Under the pieces are notes generated by a model. It saw only the letters and a program-made list of their open reading frames with translations. It did no database searches and was not told the DNA's origin. A stretch of DNA of 64,000 nucleotides, from contig NZ_JACEFT010000014.1 in the NCBI RefSeq assembly GCF_013697085.1, positions 1 to 64,000 of the forward strand, given 5' to 3'. Source of the stretch: Billgrantia kenyensis (GTDB taxonomy: Bacteria > Pseudomonadota > Gammaproteobacteria > Pseudomonadales > Halomonadaceae). A program made the position numbers and the translations under genes. Every line of letters starts with the position of its first letter. Within the stretch, counting starts at the first letter, position 1. Below are positions 18,578 to 26,559 of the stretch, piece by piece.

Positions 18578-18652
18578 GGCGAAGCGGGATTGTCGCCGGA
18601 AGCTGACTTGGCGGCCCTGCCGAGGCAGGGCGCATGGGACCGGATGCCAGCA

Positions 18653-19825
18653 TCACGCCGCATCGAGCGGCCGCGACGGGCCGAAGTGTTCGAAGTGGCG
18701 GCGATCCGCCTCGATGCCGAGCTCCGCCAGGGCCTGGTCGACTGCACTCATGAAGCCCTGCGGGCCTACGAAATAGCAGCGCGGGTTGGATTCCGGCAGG
18801 TAGCTCCGCAGCAGCTCGCGATCAAGGCGGCCGCGATGGTCGGCTTCATCGCCATGTTCATGGATGGCGACGGCCTTGAGCCGTGACGGATGTGCCTGGC
18901 ACAGTGCATCGACTTCCTCGCGAAAGGCGTGGTGCCTGGCATCAAGGGCGGCGTGCAGATAGACCACCTGCCTGCCCTGGGCCAGGGCCTGTCGAGCCAG
19001 CGGCAGGAGTGGTGTCTGGCCCACGCCGCCGCTGACCAACAGCAGCGGCTCGTTGCCCTGCTGCAGCGTCAGCTCGCCGGCTGGAGGAAGCAGGTTCACG
19101 ACATCGCCAACGTCCAGTTCGTCGTGAAAGTGGCGGCTTACCCGACCTTCGACTTCGCGCTTGATCGAGATGCGATAGGTCCGCCCGTTGGGCAAGTCCG
19201 ACAGACTGTAGTGGCGATAGACCGGCTCGCCATTGATGTCGAGACGCACGCCGATGTACTGGCCGGGTTGGTGATCCGCCACCGGACCGCCGTCTTCGGG
19301 CTCGAGCACGAAGGAGCGGATCACGGCGCTCTCCTGGCGCGTGGTCGCGATGCGGAAGCGGCGCAGGCCGCGCCAGCCGCCTGGCTGCTCGGCAAAGGCC
19401 CGGTAGCGCCGCTCCTCCAGCTCGATCAGCAGGCCGGCCAGCTCATCGTAAAGGGCAGTCCAGGCCGCGGCGATCTCCGGGGTCAGGGCGTCGCCAAGCT
19501 CCTCGCCGATCGCGGCCATCAGGCATTCGCCGACGATGGGGTACTGGTCAGGCTGAATGCCTAGCGACACGTGCTTCTCGACCACCGTGGCCAGTACCTC
19601 CCGCGCTCTGGCAGGGTCCTGGCGCAGCTGCACGTAGGCCAGTACGGCGCCGGCCAGGGCGCGCTGCTGGGCACCGCTCTGCTGGTGCGCGGCATTGAAC
19701 AGTGACGCCACCTCGGGGTAGCGCGCAAACATCAGGGGGTAGAAGCGCTGGGTGATGGCGTCTAGGTGCTGGGCAACCACCGGGGCGGTGGCTTCGATGA
19801 GCTGCTCCTGCTGCTGGGTGAGCAT
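18653..19825 (-). CDS. hmp: Flavohaemoglobin, NO dioxygenase
   Basis: 390-aa three-domain protein. The globin domain (1-140) has the proximal histidine in EKHVSLGI, a B10 tyrosine in RFYPLMF and an E7 glutamine in the AHQQSG region. The FAD domain carries RHYSLSD (about 205), and the NAD domain carries GGVGQTPLLPL (about 270). It converts NO plus O2 to nitrate, and slowly reduces NO under anoxia. AAGGAGA precedes the ATG. An NsrR-type operator lies 30-52 bp upstream. It sits between ubiUV and the haem d1 genes, a sensible place for NO defence. Confidence 0.94.
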   Translation of the reverse strand: MLTQQQEQLIEATAPVVAQHLDAITQRFYPLMFARYPEVASLFNAAHQQSGAQQRALAGAVLAYVQLRQDPARAREVLATVVEKHVSLGIQPDQYPIVGECLMAAIGEELGDALTPEIAAAWTALYDELAGLLIELEERRYRAFAEQPGGWRGLRRFRIATTRQESAVIRSFVLEPEDGGPVADHQPGQYIGVRLDINGEPVYRHYSLSDLPNGRTYRISIKREVEGRVSRHFHDELDVGDVVNLLPPAGELTLQQGNEPLLLVSGGVGQTPLLPLARQALAQGRQVVYLHAALDARHHAFREEVDALCQAHPSRLKAVAIHEHGDEADHRGRLDRELLRSYLPESNPRCYFVGPQGFMSAVDQALAELGIEADRRHFEHFGPSRPLDAA

Positions 19826-19854
19826 GCGTCTCTCCTTCGTCTGGGGGGGGTTAT

Positions 19855-19877
19855 AATATGCATGTAAAATACATCTT
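19855..19877 (-). promoter_or_regulatory. NsrR-type operator of hmp
   Basis: On the minus strand an AAGATGTATTT half-site, one spacer base and ACATGCATATT make a 23-bp imperfect palindrome that matches the NsrR consensus (AAGATGYATTT-N-AAATRCATCTT) at 20 of 22 informative positions. A -10-like TATTAT overlaps its downstream end (19858-19853). NO-sensitive repression by NsrR is inferred; nsrR is not in this window. Confidence 0.75.
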
Positions 19878-19936
19878 TAATCCCGCACCATCCTGAGGCG
19901 TATTGTCGCGGTGTTCACGCGGGTTATCGGATAGGT

Positions 19937-20500
19937 CTAGAGCGCCCAGACCAGGGCCAGCAGCACGCCCCAGGCCATCAGGCCGAACGCAGTGACCGTG
20001 TAGGTCGCCGACATGACCATGATATCGTGCTTCTCGCGCTCGCAAAGCGCTTGAAGACCGTGATAGATCAGCCCACAGGAGACCATCAGCGCTAGCAGTA
20101 CGCCGCTGACGATGAACAGCATGTCGGGCACGAACAGGGTCAGCGAGGCAAACCATAGCGGCAGTGGGGCCATTGCCGCCAGCAGATAGGCGTCGTTCAG
20201 CGAAAGTTTCAGCCGATGGGCGCCGGCCACGCCGTGGATCAGCCAGCCCATGATCAGGAAGGTGAGCAGCTCGGCGGTCAGCAGCGTCGGGGCGATCAGT
20301 GCCCAAGGGCGTTCGCTCAGGCCCGGCAGCAGGGCGTTGCCGTGCTGGTGGATGGCGTAGTGCAGCATGACAGGCGGCAGCAGCGACAGCGGCAGCACCA
20401 CACGCAGGATCAGGGCATTCAGGGAAGGGCGCTGGCGCCGCAGCTGCTGCCAGCCACCCTCCTGGGTGAAGGGCAGTTGCAGGATATGGTTGATATCCAT
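19937..20500 (-). CDS. Yip1-family membrane protein
   Basis: 187-aa integral membrane protein with about five transmembrane helices after an N-terminal amphipathic region, resembling bacterial Yip1-family (YIP1/DUF1282-like) proteins. Function unknown. ATG at 20500; a TTG one codon earlier opens the frame. It is 79 bp downstream of nirF on the same strand. An inverted repeat in that gap could hide its ribosome site. Similar genes near denitrification clusters suggest a link to membrane or respiratory function, but this is inference. Confidence 0.65.
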   Translation of the reverse strand: MDINHILQLPFTQEGGWQQLRRQRPSLNALILRVVLPLSLLPPVMLHYAIHQHGNALLPGLSERPWALIAPTLLTAELLTFLIMGWLIHGVAGAHRLKLSLNDAYLLAAMAPLPLWFASLTLFVPDMLFIVSGVLLALMVSCGLIYHGLQALCEREKHDIMVMSATYTVTAFGLMAWGVLLALVWAL

Positions 20501-20504
20501 CAAG

Positions 20505-20564
20505 AGGCTCTCGCGTCAGGAAAAAATCATTGTTTTCCTTGGTTTAGCTGCGAGACGAGAGCCT
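20505..20564 (-). promoter_or_regulatory. Inverted repeat covering the Yip1-gene ribosome site
   Basis: AGGCTCTCG (20505-20513) pairs with CGAGAGCCT (20556-20564). In the minus-strand transcript the second arm contains the GAGAG that would serve as ribosome site for the gene starting at 20500. It could act as a partial terminator or attenuator between nirF and that gene. Confidence 0.4.
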
Positions 20565-20579
20565 GTCAATACCCCCTTC

Positions 20580-21797
20580 CTACAAGCCTATCTTGTGGGC
20601 CCGGTGGGTGAAGAAGATGCCACTGGGCGACTCGGCCGGCAGCCTGGCCAGCTCCTCGAAGGTGCGGGTGTCGTAGATCACCACCTCGTTGCTGTCGCGA
20701 GCCGAGATCCAGATCTGCTCGCCGCGTGGAGTGAACTCCTTGTGCAGGATGGATTTGCCCGGCTCCAGGGTCTCGATCACCTCATGGGTCTGGGTATCTA
20801 TCACCTGTACCTTGTCGTTGAGTGGATGGGCGAAGGTGACCCACACCTGACGCTCGTCGGGGCGGCTCATGACGAAGATTGGCTGGCCATGCACTTCGAT
20901 GCGGTTAGTCAGCGACCAGTCGCTGGTGTCGGCCACCAGCACCTCGTTGCGGCCCACGGCGGGGAAGAAGGCCTGGGTACCGGCCATGGCCCAGCCCTCC
21001 AGGTGGGGCATCTTGAACACCGGCAGGCGCTCCTCGCCGCGACCGTAGTCGGGCAGGATGCGCTTCACGCCGTTCTCCGGGTGCCACAGATCGAGCAGCG
21101 CCATGCCGTCCTCGCCGAACAGGCCGGCGATGTAATAGCGGCCGTTGGCGGTGATAAGGGCGTCATAGGGCATGCTGCCCACGTCGCGATACTTGGTCAG
21201 CTCGGGCTCCTCGGTGGACATGTCCAGGGTCCATATCTCGCCGGCCTCGAACAGGCTGAAGACGAAGATGTTGCCCGGAACGTCCACCACGCCCACCACC
21301 TTGGCCTGGTCGGTGGTGCCGTCGGGGCGCTCATAGGTGGCCGGCACGTCGATGACGAGCTCCATGGTCTCGGTGTCGAACACCTTCACTCCGCCCGGCT
21401 CGTAGTTGCCCACCGCAACGAAGCGGCCATCCTGGGAGATGGCGCCGCCGATGCTGTTGCCCCCCTGGATGATGCGCCCGTCGACCTCGCCGGTGAGCAG
21501 GTCGAGGCGGGTCAGCCCGCCGTCACGACCGAAAACGAAGGCGCGGCGGGCGTCGCGGGTGAACTTGACCGAAGCGTGGGAAAGGTCGCCAAAGCCTTCG
21601 ACATGCCTCAATACCTTCCGCTGGGTGGTGTCGACCAGCGCCACGCTGCCGGTGGCGCGTTCGATGACCACGCCGAGATCCCCCGTGCCGCGAAGCTCCG
21701 GCCCCGCAGAGGGAGTCTCGGCCTGGGCCTGGCCGGCGGTCATCAGGGCCAGGGCACTGGCGGCAAGCAGTGTCTTCAGCGGATGTGGCATAGGCAT
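20580..21797 (-). CDS. nirF: Haem d1 biosynthesis protein NirF
   Basis: 405-aa protein with a signal peptide (about 1-26, ending QAQA) and an eight-bladed propeller like the d1 domain of cytochrome cd1, but no cytochrome c part. NirF acts late in haem d1 synthesis, converting dihydro-dehydro intermediates in the periplasm. Repeated GRYYIAG/GRFVAVG-type blade segments are visible. GGAGAT precedes the ATG. It is 14 bp downstream of nirC and shares its DNR-type promoter. Confidence 0.9.
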   Translation of the reverse strand: MPMPHPLKTLLAASALALMTAGQAQAETPSAGPELRGTGDLGVVIERATGSVALVDTTQRKVLRHVEGFGDLSHASVKFTRDARRAFVFGRDGGLTRLDLLTGEVDGRIIQGGNSIGGAISQDGRFVAVGNYEPGGVKVFDTETMELVIDVPATYERPDGTTDQAKVVGVVDVPGNIFVFSLFEAGEIWTLDMSTEEPELTKYRDVGSMPYDALITANGRYYIAGLFGEDGMALLDLWHPENGVKRILPDYGRGEERLPVFKMPHLEGWAMAGTQAFFPAVGRNEVLVADTSDWSLTNRIEVHGQPIFVMSRPDERQVWVTFAHPLNDKVQVIDTQTHEVIETLEPGKSILHKEFTPRGEQIWISARDSNEVVIYDTRTFEELARLPAESPSGIFFTHRAHKIGL

Positions 21798-21811
21798 GGC
21801 AGATCTCCGGG

Positions 21812-22165
21812 TCAGTCTTGTTGCAGCGTTTCCAGGGAGTTGTCGGTACGCAGGTGGTCGGCAATCCAGCGCGCCTCCGCATCGCTGAGCAACGTTTTCC
21901 AGCCTGGCATGGCGCTACCGGGTATGCCGTGCTGGATGATGTAGGTCAGCGCCTCGGGGCTGAAGGCTTCCATACGGTCTCGGGGCAGCGCCGGCCCTAG
22001 CCCACCACGCAGGGTCATGCCGTGGCAGGAGCCACAGTCCTGGTAGAGCAATGTTTTCAGCTCTGCCTGGCGCTCGGAATCGAGCGTGTCTGCGCGGGTC
22101 TCCGCCAGGGCGGCGGCTGGGAACAGCAAGCCGATGAGCAACAGGGACAGGGCCGGCAGGTGCAT
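21812..22165 (-). CDS. nirC: Periplasmic cytochrome c55X NirC
   Basis: 117-aa monohaem cytochrome c: signal peptide (1-21, cut near ALA-ET), CGSCH haem site at residues 44-48 and axial methionine in GSAMPGW near 86. NirC is thought to carry electrons for NirF or NirN during haem d1 maturation, and can donate to NirS. The ATG at 22165 follows AGAGG. First gene of the leftward nirCF unit. Confidence 0.9.
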   Translation of the reverse strand: MHLPALSLLLIGLLFPAAALAETRADTLDSERQAELKTLLYQDCGSCHGMTLRGGLGPALPRDRMEAFSPEALTYIIQHGIPGSAMPGWKTLLSDAEARWIADHLRTDNSLETLQQD

Positions 22166-22231
22166 GGGGAAGCCTCTCGGTGCAACGAATGGAAAGCAAT
22201 CCTGGGCTCGAGCGGAGCGCAGCGTTCCCGC

Positions 22232-22273
22232 AGTGTTGCGTTCCGACACCGCCATTGTTTTGACGAATGTCAA
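22232..22273 (-). promoter_or_regulatory. DNR/FNR-type promoter of nirCF
   Basis: TTGAC-GAAT-GTCAA (22260-22273) is a perfect palindromic FNR-family box. For leftward transcription a hexamer AACACT (22237-22232), weak but with the conserved A2 and T6, lies 22 nt away, giving a start near 22225. Confidence 0.72.
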
Positions 22274-22330
22274 TGGCTTGGCAAGTAGCGGCTGGAAGCC
22301 GGGTTTAAAGGCGCTTTGAAAATACCTCTT

Positions 22331-22344
22331 TTGACTTGCGTCAA
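22331..22344 (+). promoter_or_regulatory. DNR/FNR-type box upstream of nirD
   Basis: TTGAC-TTGC-GTCAA is a second perfect FNR-family box in the nirC-nirD divergent region. The hexamer at the class II distance (22367-22372) is poor. The best -10, TAAGAT at 22385-22390, would place the box near -60, a class I-like position. Confidence 0.7.
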
Positions 22345-22432
22345 CAGCAGCGTCAATGGCCACTTTCGTAGCTGAACTCACATGTAAGATACCGCTTAAG
22401 ACCATGCATCCACCATCGTCAGGTAATTGCCC

Positions 22433-22906
22433 ATGGCTGCACTCGACGAACTCGACCGTCGCCTCATCGATGCCTTTCAGCGCGGCTTGCCGCTGGACTC
22501 CCGGCCCTTTGCCGCCATGGCCGAGCGCCTGGGAGTGAGCGAGGCGGCAGTGATCGAGCGCCTGAGAGAGCTGCAGCAGAGCCAGGTGTTGAGCCGGGTA
22601 GGGCCGGTCTTCGACCATGCCCTGGCCGGAGCCAGCCTGCTGGCGGCGGTGGCGGTGCCCGAGGCCGAGCGCGATGCGGCGGCCGCGGTGATCAATCGTT
22701 CGCCGGGCGTCAACCACAACTACGCTCGCGAACACGACTTCAACCTCTGGTTCGTGATGACGGCGGCCGATGAGGTCCAGCTCGAGTCCCGCCTCGAAGC
22801 ATTGGAAGAGGAGCTGGGCGTGCCGGTGCTGCGCTTGCCGATGCTCGAGGGCTTCCACATCGACCTCGGTTTCCCGATTCCCTGGGCTGAGCTGGAGACG
22901 CCATGA
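22433..22906 (+). CDS. nirD: Sirohaem decarboxylase subunit NirD
   Basis: 157-aa AsnC/Lrp-like protein: winged helix (about 1-60) plus ligand-binding domain with NHNYAREHDFNLWFV (about 90-105). NirD, L, G and H form the sirohaem decarboxylase that turns sirohaem into 12,18-didecarboxysirohaem on the haem d1 pathway. The HNYxREH motif carries a catalytic histidine. First of the rightward operon; an ATGA overlap joins it to nirL. The assignment as D rather than G follows gene order (D-L-G-H) and its closer match to NirD. Confidence 0.88.
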   Translation: MAALDELDRRLIDAFQRGLPLDSRPFAAMAERLGVSEAAVIERLRELQQSQVLSRVGPVFDHALAGASLLAAVAVPEAERDAAAAVINRSPGVNHNYAREHDFNLWFVMTAADEVQLESRLEALEEELGVPVLRLPMLEGFHIDLGFPIPWAELETP

Positions 22907-23451
22907 ACAGCCTTTCGATGCCCTCCACCTTGCCCCATCGGGGGGCTTCGCCAGAGCGGCTTCGGGCGCTGCTCGAGCGAGGCTTGCCGCTCACCGAGCA
23001 ACCCTGGCTGGCGTTGGCCGAGCAGTGCGGTATGAGCGAAGACGAAGTGCTGGGCTGGGTCGAGCGCTGGCAGCACGAAGGCTTGATCAAGCGCCTGGGA
23101 CTGGTGGTGCGTCATCATGCGCTGGGCATTCGAGCCAACGCCATGGTGGTCTGGGATCTGCCCGACGACATCGTGTCGGAGGTGGGGCGGCGGCTGGCCA
23201 AGGAGTCCGCCGTGACGCTTTGCTACCGCCGACCGCGGCGCCTGCCCGACTGGCCCTACAACCTGTTCTGCATGATCCACGGCACGCAGCGTGATCGCGT
23301 GCTGGCGTCGCTGGCCGACATCATCGAGCGGCAGCAATTGCATCAAACACCCCATCGCGTGCTGTTCAGCCTCAAGGCCTACAAGCAGCGCGGCGGTCGC
23401 TACACCCGTGAGGACGACAGCCATGAGCGTCGAGCTTGCCCACCGGCCTGA
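22903..23451 (+). CDS. nirL: Sirohaem decarboxylase subunit NirL
   Basis: 182-aa AsnC-like protein with the LCYRRPRRLPDWPYNLFCMIHG segment typical of the L/H branch, in which the CYRRPR stretch replaces the HNYxREH of D/G. It overlaps nirD by 4 bp and nirG by 29 bp. Works in the NirDLGH decarboxylase complex. Confidence 0.87.
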   Translation: MNSLSMPSTLPHRGASPERLRALLERGLPLTEQPWLALAEQCGMSEDEVLGWVERWQHEGLIKRLGLVVRHHALGIRANAMVVWDLPDDIVSEVGRRLAKESAVTLCYRRPRRLPDWPYNLFCMIHGTQRDRVLASLADIIERQQLHQTPHRVLFSLKAYKQRGGRYTREDDSHERRACPPA

Positions 23452-23905
23452 GCCGGCCGACCTGGATAGCGCCGATCGGCGCATCATCAACCGCCTGCAG
23501 GATGGCCTGCCAGTGGTCGAGTCGCCCTATGCCGAAGTGGCGGCGGAACTCGAGCTCTCCGAAGGCGAACTGCTCTACCGCCTGGAGCGGCTGCTGGATG
23601 ACGGGGTGCTGAGCCGTTTCGGCCCCATGTACCACGCCGAACGCCTGGGCGGCGGCCTGACCCTGGCCGCGCTGGAAGTGCCGGAAGCCGACTACGAGCG
23701 AGTCACCGCGGCGGTCAACGCCTTTCCCGAGGTGGCTCACAACTATCGTCGCGAGCATCGCCTCAACATGTGGTTCGTGCTGGCCACCGAGACGCCCGAG
23801 CGTATTGCCGAGGTGATCGTGGCGATCGAGGCCGCCACTGGCCTTGCGGTCTTCAACATGCCCAAGCAGGAGGAATTCCATGTCCGTCTCCACCTGCCCG
23901 TCTGA
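23423..23905 (+). CDS. nirG: Sirohaem decarboxylase subunit NirG
   Basis: 160-aa AsnC-like protein of the D/G branch, with AHNYRREHRLNMWFVLATE (about 95-113). Its start lies within the end of nirL, and its 3' end overlaps nirH by 26 bp. The four separate decarboxylase genes follow the Pseudomonas order rather than the fused nirDL of Paracoccus. Confidence 0.87.
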   Translation: MSVELAHRPEPADLDSADRRIINRLQDGLPVVESPYAEVAAELELSEGELLYRLERLLDDGVLSRFGPMYHAERLGGGLTLAALEVPEADYERVTAAVNAFPEVAHNYRREHRLNMWFVLATETPERIAEVIVAIEAATGLAVFNMPKQEEFHVRLHLPV

Positions 23906-24422
23906 GCCGGCCGAGGCCGCCGAGGGCGGCCTCGACGCCATCGACCGCGCCATCGTGCTGGCCACCCAGTCGGGCCTGCCGCTGGTACCGGATCCCTGGG
24001 GAGCGGTGGCCAGGCCGCTCGGCCTCACAGGCGAAGTTGTCCGCGCACGCATGCAGCGCATGCAGGAAAGCGGCGTGATTCGAAGGATCGCGGCGGTGCC
24101 CAATCACTACCGGCTGGGCTATGTGGCCAATGGCATGACGGTGTGGGACGTGGACGATGCCCATATCCAGCGACTGGGTCGCGAAGTCGCGACGATCCCG
24201 GGCGTCAGCCACTGCTACCGGCGACCGCGTCACCTGCCCGAGTGGCCCTACAACCTGTTCGTGATGCTGCACGGCAAGAGTCAGGCCGAGGTCGAGCGCC
24301 AGGCCGAGGCGCTGCGCGAGCGGCTCGGTGAGGCCTGCCGCGACCACCGCATCCTTTACAGCTCCCGCATTCTCAAGAAGACCGGCTTGCGGCTTGCACG
24401 CCAGCCCGGTCCGCCGCGCTGA
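23880..24422 (+). CDS. nirH: Sirohaem decarboxylase subunit NirH
   Basis: 180-aa AsnC-like protein of the L/H branch with HCYRRPRHLPEWPYNLFVML (about 108-127). AGGAGG lies just before the ATG at 23880, inside nirG. A 28-bp gap separates it from nirJ. Confidence 0.87.
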   Translation: MSVSTCPSEPAEAAEGGLDAIDRAIVLATQSGLPLVPDPWGAVARPLGLTGEVVRARMQRMQESGVIRRIAAVPNHYRLGYVANGMTVWDVDDAHIQRLGREVATIPGVSHCYRRPRHLPEWPYNLFVMLHGKSQAEVERQAEALRERLGEACRDHRILYSSRILKKTGLRLARQPGPPR

Positions 24423-24450
24423 GACCCGCGCCGCGCCAGAGGAGGTACCT

Positions 24451-25650
24451 ATGTTCCGCGTCACCCGCTACGTCAAGTCGCTGCTGGAACCCACGCCAGT
24501 GCCACCGGCCCACAAGCCCCCCGGTCCGGTGGTGATCTGGAACCTGATTCGCCGCTGCAACCTGACCTGCAAGCACTGCTATACGGTGTCGGCGGACATC
24601 GACTTCAAGGGCGAACTCTCCACCCAGGAGGTCTTCAGCGTACTCGATGACCTCAAGCGTTTCCGCGTACCGGCACTGATCCTCTCCGGCGGCGAGCCGC
24701 TGATGCGCCCGGATATCTTCGAGATATCGCAGCGGGCCAAGGAGCTCGGCATCTACACCGGGCTTTCCACCAATGGCACCCTGATTGACGAGAGCAACAT
24801 CGAGCGTATCGCCGAATGCGGCTACGACTACGTGGGTATCAGCATCGATGGTCTCGAGGCCACCCATGACGACTTCCGCCGTCGCAAGGGGGCGTTTCGC
24901 GAGTCGATGCATGCAGTGAAGCTGTGCAAGCAGCACGGCATCAAGGTGGGGCTGCGCTTCACCCTGACCCAGCAGAACTACGAACAGCTCGATGACATCC
25001 TGGCGCTGATCGACGAGCACGACGTCGACAAGTTCTACCTCTCGCACCTCAACTACGGCGGGCGCGGCCATCGTCACCGCAAGCAGGATGCCTGGTACCA
25101 GATGACCCGCGACGCCATGACCCGGCTGTTCGATCACTGCCGGGCGGAGCTCGAGCGCGGCATAGAGCGCGAATACGTCACCGGCAACAACGATGCCGAC
25201 GGCCCCTTCCTGCTGATGTGGGCGCGCGAGCACTTCCCCGAGCAGGCGGAGGCGCTCGAGCAGCGCCTGGTCAACTGGGGCGGAAATGCCTCGGGTGAGC
25301 ATATCGCCAACATCGACAACCTGGGCACGGTGCATCCGGATACGTTCTGGTGGGACCACGATATCGGCAATGTGCGCCAGCAGCCGTTCTCCGAAATATG
25401 GAGCACTACCCAAGATGAGCTGATGCAGGGCTTCCGCCAGCGCCCGCGTCCGCTCAAGGGGCGCTGTGCCGACTGCCGCTTCCTCTCGATCTGTAACGGA
25501 AACACCCGGGTACGGGCATGGAAAGTCACCAACGACCCCTGGGAAGAGGATCCCGGTTGCTACCTCAGCAACGAGGAGATTGGCGTCGAAGCGGACCGCC
25601 AGCGGCGCGTAGCGGCGCCCCATGACGCCATTCAGAGCGTCGAGCTCTAG
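24451..25650 (+). CDS. nirJ: Radical SAM haem d1 synthesis protein NirJ
   Basis: 399-aa radical SAM enzyme. The SAM cluster motif CNLTCKHCYT is at about residues 33-42, followed by SGGEPLMRPD. A C-terminal SPASM-like cysteine region has CADCRFLSICNGN and DPGCYL. NirJ removes propionate side chains from didecarboxysirohaem, leaving the oxo (or lactone) groups of haem d1. GGAGG precedes the ATG. Fifth gene of the nirDLGHJEN unit. Confidence 0.93.
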   Translation: MFRVTRYVKSLLEPTPVPPAHKPPGPVVIWNLIRRCNLTCKHCYTVSADIDFKGELSTQEVFSVLDDLKRFRVPALILSGGEPLMRPDIFEISQRAKELGIYTGLSTNGTLIDESNIERIAECGYDYVGISIDGLEATHDDFRRRKGAFRESMHAVKLCKQHGIKVGLRFTLTQQNYEQLDDILALIDEHDVDKFYLSHLNYGGRGHRHRKQDAWYQMTRDAMTRLFDHCRAELERGIEREYVTGNNDADGPFLLMWAREHFPEQAEALEQRLVNWGGNASGEHIANIDNLGTVHPDTFWWDHDIGNVRQQPFSEIWSTTQDELMQGFRQRPRPLKGRCADCRFLSICNGNTRVRAWKVTNDPWEEDPGCYLSNEEIGVEADRQRRVAAPHDAIQSVEL

Positions 25651-25698
25651 GCCGTGAACATAAATCAAATGAGTTGACGCTTCGGGGAGAGGCCGACC

Positions 25699-26559
25699 AT
25701 GACCACACATCGCCATTCGAGACACCTGAGTTTCGACCTTGACGAGGCGCCGCTGGCGCCCGGCGAGGTCGCCATCGTCGGCGCCGGTCCCGGCGACCCC
25801 GGGCTGCTGACACTGCGTGCACTGTCACTTCTGCAGCAGGCCGACTGCCTGGTGTTCGATCGCCTGGTGTCGCCGGAGGTATTGGCGTTGGCGCGCCCAG
25901 AGGCGAAGCGCTACTACGTGGGTAAGGCCTCGAGCCACCATTCGCTGCCCCAGGAGGAGACCAATGCCCTGCTGGTCAGGCTGGCCCGTGATGGAGAGCG
26001 CGTGCTGCGGCTCAAGGGCGGCGACCCCTATATCTTCGGCCGCGGCGGTGAGGAAGCCGAGTACCTGATCGAGAACGGCATCGGTTTTCGCGTGGTGCCG
26101 GGAATCACCTCTGCCTCCGGCTGTTCCACCTATGCCGGTTTCCCGCTGACCCACCGCGATCATGCCCAGAGCGTGACCTTTGTCACCGGGCATGCCAAGG
26201 CCGACGGCGAGCTGACCCTGGATTGGGCCGCCCTGGCAGTTCCCCACCACACTGCGGTGTTCTACATGGGGCTGGCCAATGCCGAGCTGATCAGCCGTGA
26301 GCTGCAGTGCCATGGTCTGCCCGCAGACCACCCGGTAGCGCTGGTGGAGCGCGGCACGACCCCAGAGCAGCGTCATGTGCTGGCGACCCTGGGGAATCTG
26401 GTGGAGGTGATCGAACGCGAATCGCTCAAGCCGCCCACTCTGATCGTGGTGGGGGAGGTGGTGCGTCTGGCCGATGCCCTGGCTCCGGGCATGACGCGCC
26501 TGACGCGAACCGATACCGATATCGAGCCATCCATGGCCATGAGGAGGCTGGCGCTGTGA
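25699..26559 (+). CDS. nirE: Uroporphyrinogen-III C-methyltransferase NirE
   Basis: 286-aa S-adenosylmethionine-dependent methyltransferase making precorrin-2, the first dedicated step to sirohaem and haem d1. SUMT motifs are clear: GAGPGDPGLLTLRAL near residue 25, RLKGGDPYIFGRGGEE near 100 and PGITSASG near 130. GGGAGAGG precedes the ATG. Its stop overlaps the GTG start of nirN. Cluster position separates it from cobA/cysG, which catalyse the same reaction. Confidence 0.93.
   Translation: MTTHRHSRHLSFDLDEAPLAPGEVAIVGAGPGDPGLLTLRALSLLQQADCLVFDRLVSPEVLALARPEAKRYYVGKASSHHSLPQEETNALLVRLARDGERVLRLKGGDPYIFGRGGEEAEYLIENGIGFRVVPGITSASGCSTYAGFPLTHRDHAQSVTFVTGHAKADGELTLDWAALAVPHHTAVFYMGLANAELISRELQCHGLPADHPVALVERGTTPEQRHVLATLGNLVEVIERESLKPPTLIVVGEVVRLADALAPGMTRLTRTDTDIEPSMAMRRLAL

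Noticed and set aside
20367..21944. 525-aa open frame opposite nirF and nirC
   Set aside because: Antisense to two well-supported genes; composition is typical of a shadow frame.
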